In this document: positions 6,334 to 12,864 of the stretch, piece by piece | How positions within the stretch are numbered: position 1 is the first letter of the stretch | How the letters are laid out: the number at the start of each line of letters is the position of its first letter | Assembly: GCA_964480995.1 (NCBI GenBank) | Contig: CAYZRZ010000055.1 | Coordinates: 1 to 12,864 of the forward strand | DNA: 12,864 nt | Reading direction: 5' to 3' | DNA from: UBA1038 sp964480995 | GTDB lineage: Bacteria; Bacillota; Clostridia; Christensenellales; Aristaeellaceae | Notes under the pieces: model-generated | Databases searched by the model: none | Told to the model about the DNA's origin: nothing | What the model saw: the letters and a program-made list of their open reading frames with translations, nothing else | Translations under genes and position numbers: made by a program

Positions 6334-8355
6334 ATGAACCCATCGGAATTAGCCAACGCGACGATTGTAGAGTTGCGTAAATTTGCCAAGGATCGCGGCA
6401 TCGTGATCGGCGCTTTGCGTACCAAATCCGATATTTTAGATCATATTCAAAAGACAATTATCCAGCAGGTTAACGAAGCCGGCCTGGCTGTCAAGGAACC
6501 GCAGGTGCCGCAAGCGCCCAAAGAAGAGAAAGCTGCGGAGCAGCCTGCCCCTTCATCTGCCGCTTTGCAGCAGGCGACGGAACGCCGGGCAATGATCATC
6601 GCCGATGATTCGGATGATATTCCTGTCCTGACAGCGTCCCGTCCGGCGACCGGCCCTCAGCCCAAGCCGCAGGCGGCGCCTGCCGCGCCTGCTGTCCGCC
6701 AGCCCCAGCTGACATCCACCGGCAAGGCAAAGCCGGTCTTCAACCTGACAGGGGCAAGGGCCTGGCACAATCCCCAGTCCTATGCTGCCCAATCTGCGCC
6801 TCCCGCGGGGAAGACCAGCCCCTACCAGGCCTCCGGCGATAGTTTTACATCTACCATGCAGACACGCCCCGTGCCTTCCCGCGCCCCGCGGTTTGGTCCC
6901 GAGGCTGCCAGGGCGGCGGAAGCGGCAGCCGCAGCAACCGTGTCCGCGCCTGCCGTGCCGGCCATTCCGCAGGGATACCGGCCTTCCGCCTTTGCTCAGC
7001 CGGGTGCCGCGCGTTACCAGCAGCCCCTGGCGGAGGCCGCGGCGGATGTTGTATCTGCCTACCGCAGGCCGCCGGTTGACTACGCTGCGCCTGTCATGCC
7101 CGATGTTGCCGAAGTGAGGACCTATCCGGTTTCTGTGCTTCGCCGGGAGCCGATGCAGCCGCGCGATCCGGGCGGCATCAACCCCGCTGTGCCTGAAATG
7201 CTGGCGACGGGCGATTGCGGCGATGGCGCCGGCGTGCTGGAATCTCATCCGGATGGCTACGGCTTCCTGCGCGCGGGCAACTTCCTGCCCGGCAAGAGCG
7301 ATGTGTACATCTCCAATGCCCAGATCCGCAGGTTTGCCCTGCGTGACGGAGATTTTGTGGAGGGCAAGACCCGCCCGCAGCGTGAAGGCGACCGCTATGC
7401 CGCGATGCTCTATATCACCAGCATCAACGGGCAGGAACCCGAGGAAGCTAAAAACCGCCGTGATTTCGATGATCTGACGCCTGTCTATCCGGACCGTCGC
7501 CTGCAGCTTTCTTCTCCCGAGCAGAATGATCCTGTCCTGCGCTTTATCGACCTGTTTGTCCCCATCGGCTTTGGCCAGCGCGCGCTGATCGTTGCCCCGC
7601 CCAAGGCCGGCAAGACGACGATCCTCAAAAAAATCGCCCTGTCAATGAGAGCTCTGCATCCCGATGTTCACCTGATGACCCTGCTGGTCGATGAGCGGCC
7701 GGAGGAAGTGACCGACCTGAAGGAGACTGTTGGCGGTGACGTATTCTACTCCACCTTTGACGAGCCCGCTGAAAATCACGCCCGCGTGAGCGAGCTGGTG
7801 ATCGACCGAGCCAAGCGTCTTGTGGAGCAGGGGAAGGATGTCGTTATCCTGATGGACAGCCTGACCCGCCTTTCCCGTGCCTATAACACCATCGCGCCCA
7901 ATACCGCCCGCATCATGTCCGGCGGCCTGGCCGCGGGCGCGCTCAATAAGCCCAAGCGGTTCTTTGGCGCGGCGCGCAATATGAAAGAGGGCGGTTCCCT
8001 TACCATCATTGCCACAGCCATCGTGGAGACCGGCAGCCGCATGGATGATATGATCTATGAGGAGTTTAAAGGCACCGGCAATATGGAGCTGACGCTTGAC
8101 CGCGCCCTGCAGGAGCAGCGTATTTTTCCGGCGGTCAGCATCGTGCGCTCCGGCACCCGGCATGACGAGCTGCTGCTCAGCCGCGATGAGGAGACTGTGG
8201 CCTTGCGCGTGCGGCGCATGATCGCCGGTTCCAGCGAGCAGGAGGGTATCTCCATGGTGCTGTCAATGATGGACCGTACCAAGGACAATGAAGATTTTGT
8301 CGCCCGCTTCGATCAGTGGGCGAAGATGATGGGCAGCGGAGGAGCAAGGCAATGA
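6334..8355 (+). CDS. rho: Transcription termination factor Rho with a large disordered insertion
   Basis: Hexameric RNA helicase that ends transcription. It has 673 residues against about 420 in E. coli. Order: Rho N-terminal helical domain (1-43, 'LRKFAKDRGIVIGALRTKSDIL'-like region); a low-complexity Pro/Ala/Gln/Arg-rich segment (~44-288); RNA-binding cold-shock-like domain (~290-375, 'GVLESHPDGYGFLR'); RecA-type ATPase with Walker A 'APPKAGKTT' (421-429, Lys427) and Walker B 'VVILMDSLTRL' (503-513, Asp508); then the central-loop region 'SGGLAAGALNKPKRFFGAAR'. The ATPase numbering is offset by about 243 residues from E. coli, all due to the insertion. The start is ATG 6334 after GGAGGG (6322-6327). 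I see no convincing promoter in the AT-rich gap 6251-6333, only a repeated CCATAA. The stop overlaps galM (ATGA). Confidence 0.96.
   Translation: MNPSELANATIVELRKFAKDRGIVIGALRTKSDILDHIQKTIIQQVNEAGLAVKEPQVPQAPKEEKAAEQPAPSSAALQQATERRAMIIADDSDDIPVLTASRPATGPQPKPQAAPAAPAVRQPQLTSTGKAKPVFNLTGARAWHNPQSYAAQSAPPAGKTSPYQASGDSFTSTMQTRPVPSRAPRFGPEAARAAEAAAAATVSAPAVPAIPQGYRPSAFAQPGAARYQQPLAEAAADVVSAYRRPPVDYAAPVMPDVAEVRTYPVSVLRREPMQPRDPGGINPAVPEMLATGDCGDGAGVLESHPDGYGFLRAGNFLPGKSDVYISNAQIRRFALRDGDFVEGKTRPQREGDRYAAMLYITSINGQEPEEAKNRRDFDDLTPVYPDRRLQLSSPEQNDPVLRFIDLFVPIGFGQRALIVAPPKAGKTTILKKIALSMRALHPDVHLMTLLVDERPEEVTDLKETVGGDVFYSTFDEPAENHARVSELVIDRAKRLVEQGKDVVILMDSLTRLSRAYNTIAPNTARIMSGGLAAGALNKPKRFFGAARNMKEGGSLTIIATAIVETGSRMDDMIYEEFKGTGNMELTLDRALQEQRIFPAVSIVRSGTRHDELLLSRDEETVALRVRRMIAGSSEQEGISMVLSMMDRTKDNEDFVARFDQWAKMMGSGGARQ
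8338..8344 (+). promoter_or_regulatory. Ribosome binding site that fixes the galM start at 8352
   Basis: GGAGGAG within the end of rho sits 7 bases before ATG 8352. An in-frame ATG at 8316 has no such site and would add 12 residues not expected in the family. Confidence 0.8.
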
Positions 8356-9389
8356 GTGTTACAATTCGTCCCTTTGGGCTTGATCCGCAGGGCAAGCAGG
8401 CGGATCTCATCACCATCTCAAACGCGAGGGGGGAGAGCGTCAGCCTCACCAGCTTCGGCGCGCACATCGTGTCAATCAAGGCGCTTGACAAAGACGGGAA
8501 ACCTGGCGAGGTATGCCTTGGGCAGGACAGCGCGGAGGGGTATGCCCGCCGGGATATCGGCTACATGGGCGGCACCATCGGCCGCTACGCCAACCGGATC
8601 GGCGGCGCAGCCTTTGACATGGATGGCAAACGCATCCAGATCACCGCCAACGAGGGAAGGAATACGCTGCACGGCGGTAAAAATGGCTTTGACCAGAAGC
8701 TGTGGGCCTATGAAACGGGCGAACAGAGCGTCACCATGCGCTATACTTCCCCGCATTTGGAGGAGGGGTTTCCCGGCGAACTGAACACCCGGGTCCGGTT
8801 CAGCTTTGATGACCAGGCCAATCTGAAAATTGAGTACTCAGCGGTTTGCGACCGTGATACGCAGATCAGCCTGACCAATCATGCCTATTTTAATCTGGGC
8901 TATGGTAAGGATATCCTGTCGCATACGCTGCAGATCATGGGGAATCAATTCCTTGAAGCGGATAGCGAACTGATCCCCACGGGGAAGATCCTGCCTGTGG
9001 AAGGAACGCCTTTTGACGCTGTACGGCCGGTCATGGTAGGAGAGGCGTGGAAGAAGCCCTCGCATCCCATGTTTGAAGGCGCCAAGGGCTTTGATGTCGC
9101 TTATGTGCTTTCCGGAGCAGCGGGCCTGCGTGTAGCCGCCATTCTGCGCGCGCCTGACAGCGGCAGGCAAATGAGCGTGCTGACCGATCTGCCGGGCATC
9201 CAGTGCTACTCCGGCCAGGGGCTAAACTGCTCCGGTCATGATGGGCAGCGGTATGACGCGTACGCTGGCATGGCGCTGGAGACACAGCAGCACCCGGATA
9301 CGCCCAACCATCCCGGCTTTGGCAGCGCCAGGCTGAAGGCGGGGGATGAGTACAAGACGACGACTGTCTACGCGTTTTCTGTCAAATAA
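8352..9389 (+). CDS. galM: Aldose 1-epimerase (galactose mutarotase)
   Basis: Interconverts the alpha and beta anomers of galactose, glucose and related sugars, feeding the Leloir pathway. The 345-residue length matches the family. Visible family motifs: 'GRYANRI' and 'TLHGGKNGFD' with His107; 'TNHAYFNL' with His177, the catalytic acid; and 'LETQQHPDTPNHPGF' with Glu310, the catalytic base. The start at ATG 8352 overlaps the rho stop (ATGA), so its translation is coupled to rho, an unusual partner; there are no other gal genes here. A strong intrinsic terminator follows 18 bases after the stop. The sugar preference cannot be read from the sequence. Confidence 0.94.
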   Translation: MSVTIRPFGLDPQGKQADLITISNARGESVSLTSFGAHIVSIKALDKDGKPGEVCLGQDSAEGYARRDIGYMGGTIGRYANRIGGAAFDMDGKRIQITANEGRNTLHGGKNGFDQKLWAYETGEQSVTMRYTSPHLEEGFPGELNTRVRFSFDDQANLKIEYSAVCDRDTQISLTNHAYFNLGYGKDILSHTLQIMGNQFLEADSELIPTGKILPVEGTPFDAVRPVMVGEAWKKPSHPMFEGAKGFDVAYVLSGAAGLRVAAILRAPDSGRQMSVLTDLPGIQCYSGQGLNCSGHDGQRYDAYAGMALETQQHPDTPNHPGFGSARLKAGDEYKTTTVYAFSVK

Positions 9390-9407
9390 AGCTGATCAAA
9401 ATATTAG

Positions 9408-9444
9408 AAGCCCTTGCCCGCGATCATGCGGACAAGGGCTTTTT
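9408..9444 (+). terminator. Intrinsic terminator after galM
   Basis: GCCCTTGCCCGC (9410-9421) pairs with GCGGACAAGGGC (9428-9439) through 12 positions with one mismatch, around a 6-base loop, and is followed by five T (9440-9444). On the minus strand the same hairpin is followed by a weaker T-rich stretch, so it may also stop the convergent asnA transcript, whose stop is only 13 bases away. Confidence 0.9.
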
Positions 9445-9456
9445 GCAAGAGTGGAT

Positions 9457-10458
9457 TCAGAGCAATATGATCCCCGCGTCCCGGCACCGGGCCAGTGTAT
9501 CTTCATCCCAATAACTGGATTGCACCTCGCCGATGTGGGCCTTCTCAAGCAGCAGCATGCACAGGCGGCTTTGGCCGATGCCGCCGCCGATGGTGTAGGG
9601 CAGTTCGCCTTTGAGCAGTGACTGGTGGAAGGGGAAAGCGCTTCGCCGCGCGCAGCCTGATATCTCAAGCTGCCGGGCCAGGCTTTCGGGACTTACGCGG
9701 ATACCCATGGAGCTCAGTTCCAGAGCTTCTCCCAGGGTGTCGTTCCACATCAGGATGTCTCCGTTTAAGGACCAGTCGTCATAGTCGGGCGCGCGGCCGT
9801 CATGCGGCTTGCCAGACCTGAGCGCGCCGCCGATCTGCAAGAGGCCGACACTGCCATAAAGCTCGGCGGCCTTGTTTTCCCGTTGCTTGGGTGTCAGGCT
9901 GGGGTAGAGATCCTCCAGCTCCTGGGCGGTGAAGAAGGTGACTTCGCGCGTGAGTGGCACGCTCAGTTCAGGGAAACGCCACTGCAAAAGATCCGCGGTG
10001 GTACAGATGGCGGTCACGATGCGCTGCATGGCGTCTTTCAGCGTGGCCATGGTGCGCTGTTCCTTCGTGATCACCTTTTCCCAGTCCCATTGGTCTACAT
10101 AGATGGAATGCAGGTTATCAAGCGCCTCATCGCGGCGGATGGCGTTCATATCCGTGTAAAGCCCTTCTCCCACAGGGAAGCCGTAGCGCTGGAGCGCCTG
10201 GCGTTTCCACTTGGCCAGGGAGTGCACCACCTCCACATCTGCCCCCGTCTGCTTCACGTCAAAGCGCACGGGCCGCTCGATGCCGTTGAGATCGTCGTTG
10301 AGACCTGTCGTCCCTTCAACAAACAAGGGAGCCGATACCCTCTTGAGGTTCAGCGCCTTGCATAAAAAATCGACAAAGGTATGCTTGATCAGCGCGATAC
10401 CCTCCTGTGTCTCGTACAGGTCAAGCAGGGACTGGTAGCCGGAGGGAATGTTGGTCAT
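9457..10458 (-). CDS. asnA: Aspartate-ammonia ligase (asparagine synthetase A)
   Basis: Makes asparagine from aspartate, ammonia and ATP. At 333 residues it matches the ~330-residue AsnA family, which shares the catalytic core of class II aspartyl/asparaginyl-tRNA synthetases. Landmarks: 'SAPLFVEGTTGLNDDLNG' (42-59), 'RPVRFDVKQTG' (62-72), 'VVHSLAKWKRQAL' (77-89), 'YVDQWDWEKVI' (120-130), 'LQIGGALRSGKPHDGRAPDY' (207-226), and the class II motif 3-like 'YTIGGGIGQSR' (288-298). It begins at ATG 10458, 8 bases after GGAGGAG, and overlaps the stop of the acetyltransferase upstream by four bases, so the two form an operon read from the promoter at 11068-11096. No T-box-like leader precedes it. Complete, with no damage seen. 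Confidence 0.96.
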   Translation of the reverse strand: MTNIPSGYQSLLDLYETQEGIALIKHTFVDFLCKALNLKRVSAPLFVEGTTGLNDDLNGIERPVRFDVKQTGADVEVVHSLAKWKRQALQRYGFPVGEGLYTDMNAIRRDEALDNLHSIYVDQWDWEKVITKEQRTMATLKDAMQRIVTAICTTADLLQWRFPELSVPLTREVTFFTAQELEDLYPSLTPKQRENKAAELYGSVGLLQIGGALRSGKPHDGRAPDYDDWSLNGDILMWNDTLGEALELSSMGIRVSPESLARQLEISGCARRSAFPFHQSLLKGELPYTIGGGIGQSRLCMLLLEKAHIGEVQSSYWDEDTLARCRDAGIILL

Positions 10459-11030
10459 AGGGTTTGCTCCTCCATTTTATCCTGAAAATCCTCGCGTGTC
10501 GCGCCATAGAGGCAAAGGTCGGCCCAGGTGCCGTCCCTGCGCCTGGAGGCCTCTCTCATGCAGCCCTCATAGCGGAAACCGGCTTTTTGCATCACCCGGC
10601 CGGAGGCGGGGTTTTCCCGGTCATGGCGGAGCATCACGCGGTGAAAGCCTATGCTAAAAAAGAGATAGAGCGTGACGGCGCGCAGCGCCTCGGTCATGAT
10701 GCCCTGCCCCCACAGCCTGCGGCTGAGACAGTAGCCTATTTCCGCTTCTTCATTCTGCTCATTCCAGCGGACGATCGCGATATCACCGACCAGCTCACCA
10801 TCCCGCGTGATGGCCCAATGATAAAAGCACTCGCTGCCATAGCAGGCTGCCCAGTCATTGACGATCCGCCGGCTGTCGGCCACGCTCTCATGCGGGGCCC
10901 AGGTAAGATAGCGGCATACCTCTTCGTCATTTGCCCAGTTCAGGTACATGGCATCCCCGTCTCCTTCGAGGTAAGGGCGCAGCACCAGGCGCTGTGTTTT
11001 TAGTGTATCAGTACCCCTGTGATTGAGCAT
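10455..11030 (-). CDS. GNAT acetyltransferase, RimJ/RimL type
   Basis: A 191-residue N-acetyltransferase using acetyl-CoA. The fold markers are present: the beta-1 'TQRLVLRPY' (12-20); 'EIGYCLSRRLWGQGIMTEAL' (97-116), containing the RxxGxG acetyl-CoA pyrophosphate loop; and 'ENPASGRVMQKAGFRYEG' (139-156), characteristic of the RimJ/RimL/SpeG group. These enzymes acetylate ribosomal protein N-termini, polyamines or small molecules; the substrate cannot be told from sequence. The start at ATG 11030 is preferred over upstream in-frame codons up to 11096 because AGGGAGGT (11036-11043) lies at the right distance, and the longer reading would run through the -10 element. Its stop overlaps the asnA start. 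Confidence 0.88.
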   Translation of the reverse strand: MLNHRGTDTLKTQRLVLRPYLEGDGDAMYLNWANDEEVCRYLTWAPHESVADSRRIVNDWAACYGSECFYHWAITRDGELVGDIAIVRWNEQNEEAEIGYCLSRRLWGQGIMTEALRAVTLYLFFSIGFHRVMLRHDRENPASGRVMQKAGFRYEGCMREASRRRDGTWADLCLYGATREDFQDKMEEQTL

Positions 11031-11035
11031 GCCGC

Positions 11036-11043
11036 ACCTCCCT
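11036..11043 (-). promoter_or_regulatory. Ribosome binding site that fixes the acetyltransferase start at 11030
   Basis: Read on the minus strand it is AGGGAGGT, 5 bases before ATG 11030. It decides against a longer protein beginning at 11096. Confidence 0.75.
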
Positions 11044-11067
11044 GCAAGCCTAAAGAAATTACACTCA

Positions 11068-11096
11068 AGCATAGTGAATTTTGCGTCATTCGTCAA
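11068..11096 (-). promoter_or_regulatory. Sigma-A-type promoter of the acetyltransferase-asnA operon
   Basis: On the minus strand, TTGACG (11096-11091), a 17-base spacer, then TATGCT (11073-11068). Transcription would start near 11061, about 30 bases before ATG 11030. The promoter sits right at the broken 5' end of the divergent kinase remnant. Confidence 0.7.
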
Positions 11097-11104
11097 TAAG
11101 ACAC

Positions 11105-11500
11105 ATGAGAAAACAAAAACAAAAACAAAATATGCACAACAATGTGAACTGGCTGATCGATGTCGGCAGGGGAATGATCCCGGCGCTGAAGGCGCTTTTC
11201 CAGCGCCATATTGAGGACAAGGTTCCTGTCATCATTGAAGGGGACTTTATCTCTCCCGATCTCGTGGCACTTCTTGATCGTTCCTTTGTAAGGGCTGTCT
11301 TCCTGCGGGAGGATATCCCTCAGATTGTTGAAAACTACATGGCAAGGGAAGGCGGCGAACCGCAGCGTTTCAGGGCTGAAGTCAGCGCCGCTTACGGGCG
11401 GTGGATCGGAGACACATGCGGCCGCATAGGCTGTCCGGTGATTAGGGCAAAGCCCTGGGGTACTGCATTGTTACGTGTTCTGGATGCTCTGTCAGTATGA
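11105..11500 (+). pseudogene. 5'-truncated AAA/kinase-like P-loop protein remnant
   Basis: From ~11141 the translation ('WLIDVGRGMIPALKALFQRH', then 'VPVIIEGDFISPDLVA', 'VRAVFLREDIPQIVENYMAREGG', 'AEVSAAYGRWIGD', 'AKPWGTALLRVLDAL') follows the C-terminal two thirds of small kinase-like AAA-family ATPases. In those proteins an N-terminal GxPGSGKST-type P-loop of about 60 residues comes first. Here it is replaced by a Lys/Gln repeat encoded by an ACAAAA tandem repeat (11110-11130). Neither ATG 11105 nor ATG 11132 has a Shine-Dalgarno site. Without the nucleotide-binding loop the product should not work as a kinase. It could instead be a re-started short protein, since the remaining frame is intact. 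The family call is from motif memory and is moderate. Confidence 0.5.
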
Positions 11501-11619
11501 AATGCAATGGGGCTTTGGAGTTCGGTATTCCATTCCGCGAAGATGTATGGAGATCAGCAGGTCAGCGGCGGCCTGTTCAGGAAAAATAGGAAAAATATTC
11601 AGTTTTACCGGATTGTCTC

Positions 11620-11648
11620 TTGCTTTGAACGGCAGATTGTGGTAAAGT
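11620..11648 (+). promoter_or_regulatory. Possible promoter of rpsT
   Basis: TTGCTT (11620-11625), 17 bases, then TAAAGT (11643-11648) preceded by an extended-10 TGG. The -35 is weak. Transcription would start near 11655, about 38 bases before the rpsT start. Nothing else is recognisable in the gap 11501-11619. Confidence 0.45.
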
Positions 11649-11692
11649 CAATTTTGCTGTTAAGCACAAGCTATTCGGGGAGGTGAAACAAG

Positions 11693-11956
11693 TTGCCGAA
11701 CATTAAGTCAGCCATCAAGCGCGTCAAGGTGAATGAGAAGAAAAACCTGCGTAACCGCATGGTGAAATCCAGAGTGAAGACCGCAGTGAAGAAATACAAT
11801 GCCGTTCTCGCGTCCGATCCCACCGCAGCAGTCAAAGAGCTGAGCGTTGTCGCCTCCACGTTGGATAAGGCCGCGGCCAAGGGTATCGTTCACAAGAACG
11901 CCGTCAACCGCAAGAAGGCCCGTCTGGCCAAGGCGCTGAACAAGGCTTCTGCCTGA
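11693..11956 (+). CDS. rpsT: 30S ribosomal protein S20
   Basis: An 87-residue, very basic, helical protein that binds 16S rRNA and helps assemble the small subunit. The N-terminal 'MPNIKSAIKRVKVNEKK' and the 'HKNAVNRKKARLAKALN' segment near the C-terminus are diagnostic, and the length is standard. The start codon is TTG 11693, preceded by a strong GGGGAGGTGA at 11677-11686; the first residues (PNIKSA) match the conserved S20 start, so no other start is possible. E. coli rpsT also starts with UUG, a feature tied there to its autoregulation. It is a single-gene unit with its own terminator. Confidence 0.97.
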   Translation: MPNIKSAIKRVKVNEKKNLRNRMVKSRVKTAVKKYNAVLASDPTAAVKELSVVASTLDKAAAKGIVHKNAVNRKKARLAKALNKASA

Positions 11957-11975
11957 TCAGTCCAGACCTTGACTG

Positions 11976-12017
11976 AAAGCCGCTGATGATGTAAAAAGCA
12001 TTCATGGCGGCTTTTTT
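11976..12017 (+). terminator. Intrinsic terminator after rpsT
   Basis: AAAGCCGC (11976-11983) pairs with GCGGCTTT (12007-12014). The enclosed sequence can extend the stem imperfectly (ATGATG with CATTCAT, one bulge), and six T (12012-12017) follow. Confidence 0.85.
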
Positions 12018-12048
12018 GTATATAGAATATGCAATTTGTAGGAGAGAT

Positions 12049-12270
12049 ATGGAAGTGAGAAAACTGTTGGACATCCTTCGGGTCGCCGAGAGACTGAAGG
12101 AAACGACCCGGCACTGCTATACCTCAAAGGGCCGGCACGAAAGCGTGGCGGAGCATCTGTGGATGACGACCCTGATGGCCTTTTTTATGCGGGATGAGTT
12201 TCCCGAGGCGGATATGGATAAGGTGATCATGATCAAAACCCCGCGGATGAACACCGCGGGGTTTAGCTGA
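12049..12270 (+). pseudogene. 3'-truncated HD-domain (YfbR-like) phosphohydrolase
   Basis: The first ~60 residues ('LLDILRVAERLKETTRHCY', 'RHESVAEHLW', 'FFMRDEFPEADMDKVI') match the start of YfbR-like HD-domain nucleotidases, including the first metal-binding His (residue 36). Intact members are about 180-200 residues and the paired His-Asp of the HD motif comes a few residues after 'DKVI'. Here the frame leaves the family at about residue 62, reads through the arms of the terminator at 12235-12264, and stops at 12268-12270. The metal site cannot form, so it is taken as inactive. AGGAGAG at 12040-12046 supports a start at ATG 12049 (GTG 12055 is also possible). It begins 31 bases after the rpsT terminator. 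Confidence 0.7.
12235..12264 (-). terminator. Intrinsic terminator after psuG
   Basis: AAACCCCGCGG (12236-12246) and CCGCGGGGTTT (12254-12264) form a perfect 11-bp stem with a 7-base loop. On the minus strand the stem runs into TTTT, 21 bases past the psuG stop. On the plus strand only three T follow, so it may act weakly in both directions. Confidence 0.85.
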
Positions 12271-12284
12271 GCTTCCGGTTAAAT

Positions 12285-12863
12285 TTACAGCGCTTTTGCG
12301 ATCTTGGCGGCCAACGCCACATTATTGTAGACCAGCCTGATGTTGCTGCTCAGGCTGTCGCCGCCGGTCAGCTCGGCCACCTTGGCCAACAGGAAGGGCG
12401 TGGTATCCTTGCCCTTGATGCCCTGCTCATGTGCCTCGCGCAGGGCCTGGTCGATGGCTAATTTAATGGTATCAGGATCCATGGCGAACTCCCTGGGGAT
12501 GGGGTTGGTGATCAGCATGCCGCCGGGGAAGCCCAGCTGACGCTGAGCGCGCAGGGCATCCGCGATCTCCTCAGGGGTATCCATGCGGTAGTCCACCTTA
12601 AAGCCGCTGCGGTCGGTGTAGAAGGCGGGCAGTTCGTCCGTGCCGAAGCCGATCACCGGGACGCCGCGGGTTTCGAGGTATTCAAGGGTGAGGCCGAGGT
12701 CAAGTATGCTTTTGGCGCCCGCGCAGACGACGGCGACGGGGGTGTGAGCCAGTTCTTCCAGGTCGGCGGAGATATCCATGGTGGTCTCAGCGCCGCGGTG
12801 AACCCCGCCAACACCGCCGGTGGCGAACACCTTGATGCCCGCCATGGCCGCAATGATCATGGT
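12285..12863 (-). CDS. psuG: Pseudouridine-5'-phosphate glycosidase (5' end beyond window)
   Basis: Cleaves pseudouridine 5'-phosphate to uracil and ribose 5-phosphate, usually after PsuK phosphorylates pseudouridine. The visible 192 residues are the C-terminal two thirds of a ~305-residue enzyme; the frame stays open to the right edge, and the ATG at 12860 is internal. Counting from that Met: 'GIKVFATGGVGGVHRGAE' (8-25) is the signature glycine-rich segment, 'TMDISADL' (27-34) carries conserved acidic residues, and 'VCAGAKSILDLGLTLEYLET' (45-64) carries the catalytic Lys50 that forms the Schiff-base-like adduct with ribose. 'LITNPIP' and 'GKDTTPFLLAKVAELTGG' are further family blocks. A perfect terminator lies 21 bases after the stop. 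The visible part is undamaged. Confidence 0.95.
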   Translation of the reverse strand, partial: TMIIAAMAGIKVFATGGVGGVHRGAETTMDISADLEELAHTPVAVVCAGAKSILDLGLTLEYLETRGVPVIGFGTDELPAFYTDRSGFKVDYRMDTPEEIADALRAQRQLGFPGGMLITNPIPREFAMDPDTIKLAIDQALREAHEQGIKGKDTTPFLLAKVAELTGGDSLSSNIRLVYNNVALAAKIAKAL

Positions 12864-12864
12864 G

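Noticed and set aside
6553..7248. A 231-codon open frame on the minus strand opposite the rho insertion
   Set aside because: It mirrors the GC-rich, low-complexity Pro/Ala codons of rho, has a His/Arg/Gly-rich meaningless translation and no ribosome binding site.
11110..11130. Tandem ACAAAA repeat, considered as a CRISPR or phase-variation tract
   Set aside because: Only about three units with no spacers, so not CRISPR. Too short to call a phase-variable repeat with confidence, and no intact gene depends on its length.

Overview
The window reads as a chromosomal segment of a GC-rich Firmicute, most likely a member of the Clostridia. The reasons are strong GGAGG-type ribosome binding sites ahead of almost every gene, frequent TTG and GTG starts, sigma-A-like promoters, and typical clostridial families (a DegV fatty-acid-binding protein, a TtcA-like tRNA thiolase, AsnA, PsuG, a Rho with a large N-terminal insertion). 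I see no phage, insertion sequence, CRISPR array, tRNA or rRNA, and no convincing undescribed multi-gene system. The content is mostly housekeeping genes with several decayed genes between them.

Layout. 2-751: 3' part of a secreted protein with an Ig-like and a probable OB-like domain. 814-2927 (+): a tightly coupled trio of a divergent ribose-phosphate pyrophosphokinase and two unrecognised small proteins, one a coiled coil with a C-terminal membrane anchor, the other rich in Gly/Ala hydrophobic segments. 2940-3586: two broken genes, a C-terminal scrap of an acetyltransferase and a PHP-type histidinol-phosphatase with an internal deletion and a frameshift. 3583-4371 (-): an inositol-monophosphatase-family enzyme. 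It faces away from a TtcA-like gene (4475-5302) across a palindrome that holds both extended -10 elements. 5384-6250: DegV protein with its own promoter. 6334-8355: rho, overlapping galM (8352-9389), which ends in a strong terminator. 10455-11030 and 9457-10458 (-): an acetyltransferase and asnA as one operon with a good promoter. 11105-11500: a kinase-like gene without its P-loop half. 11693-11956: rpsT with a TTG start and its own terminator. 12049-12270: an HD-domain gene cut off at a terminator. 12285-12863 (-): 3' part of psuG.

How the genes relate: there is no single pathway. Nucleotide and RNA metabolism recur (PRPP synthesis, tRNA thiolation, Rho, S20, pseudouridine-phosphate breakdown, an HD hydrolase remnant), alongside sugar (GalM) and amino-acid (AsnA) enzymes. 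The most notable signals are four independently damaged genes within 10 kb, the overlapping divergent promoters at 4415-4447, and the roughly 245-residue disordered insertion in Rho. The damaged genes could reflect gene erosion or, for the single-base frameshift, an assembly error.
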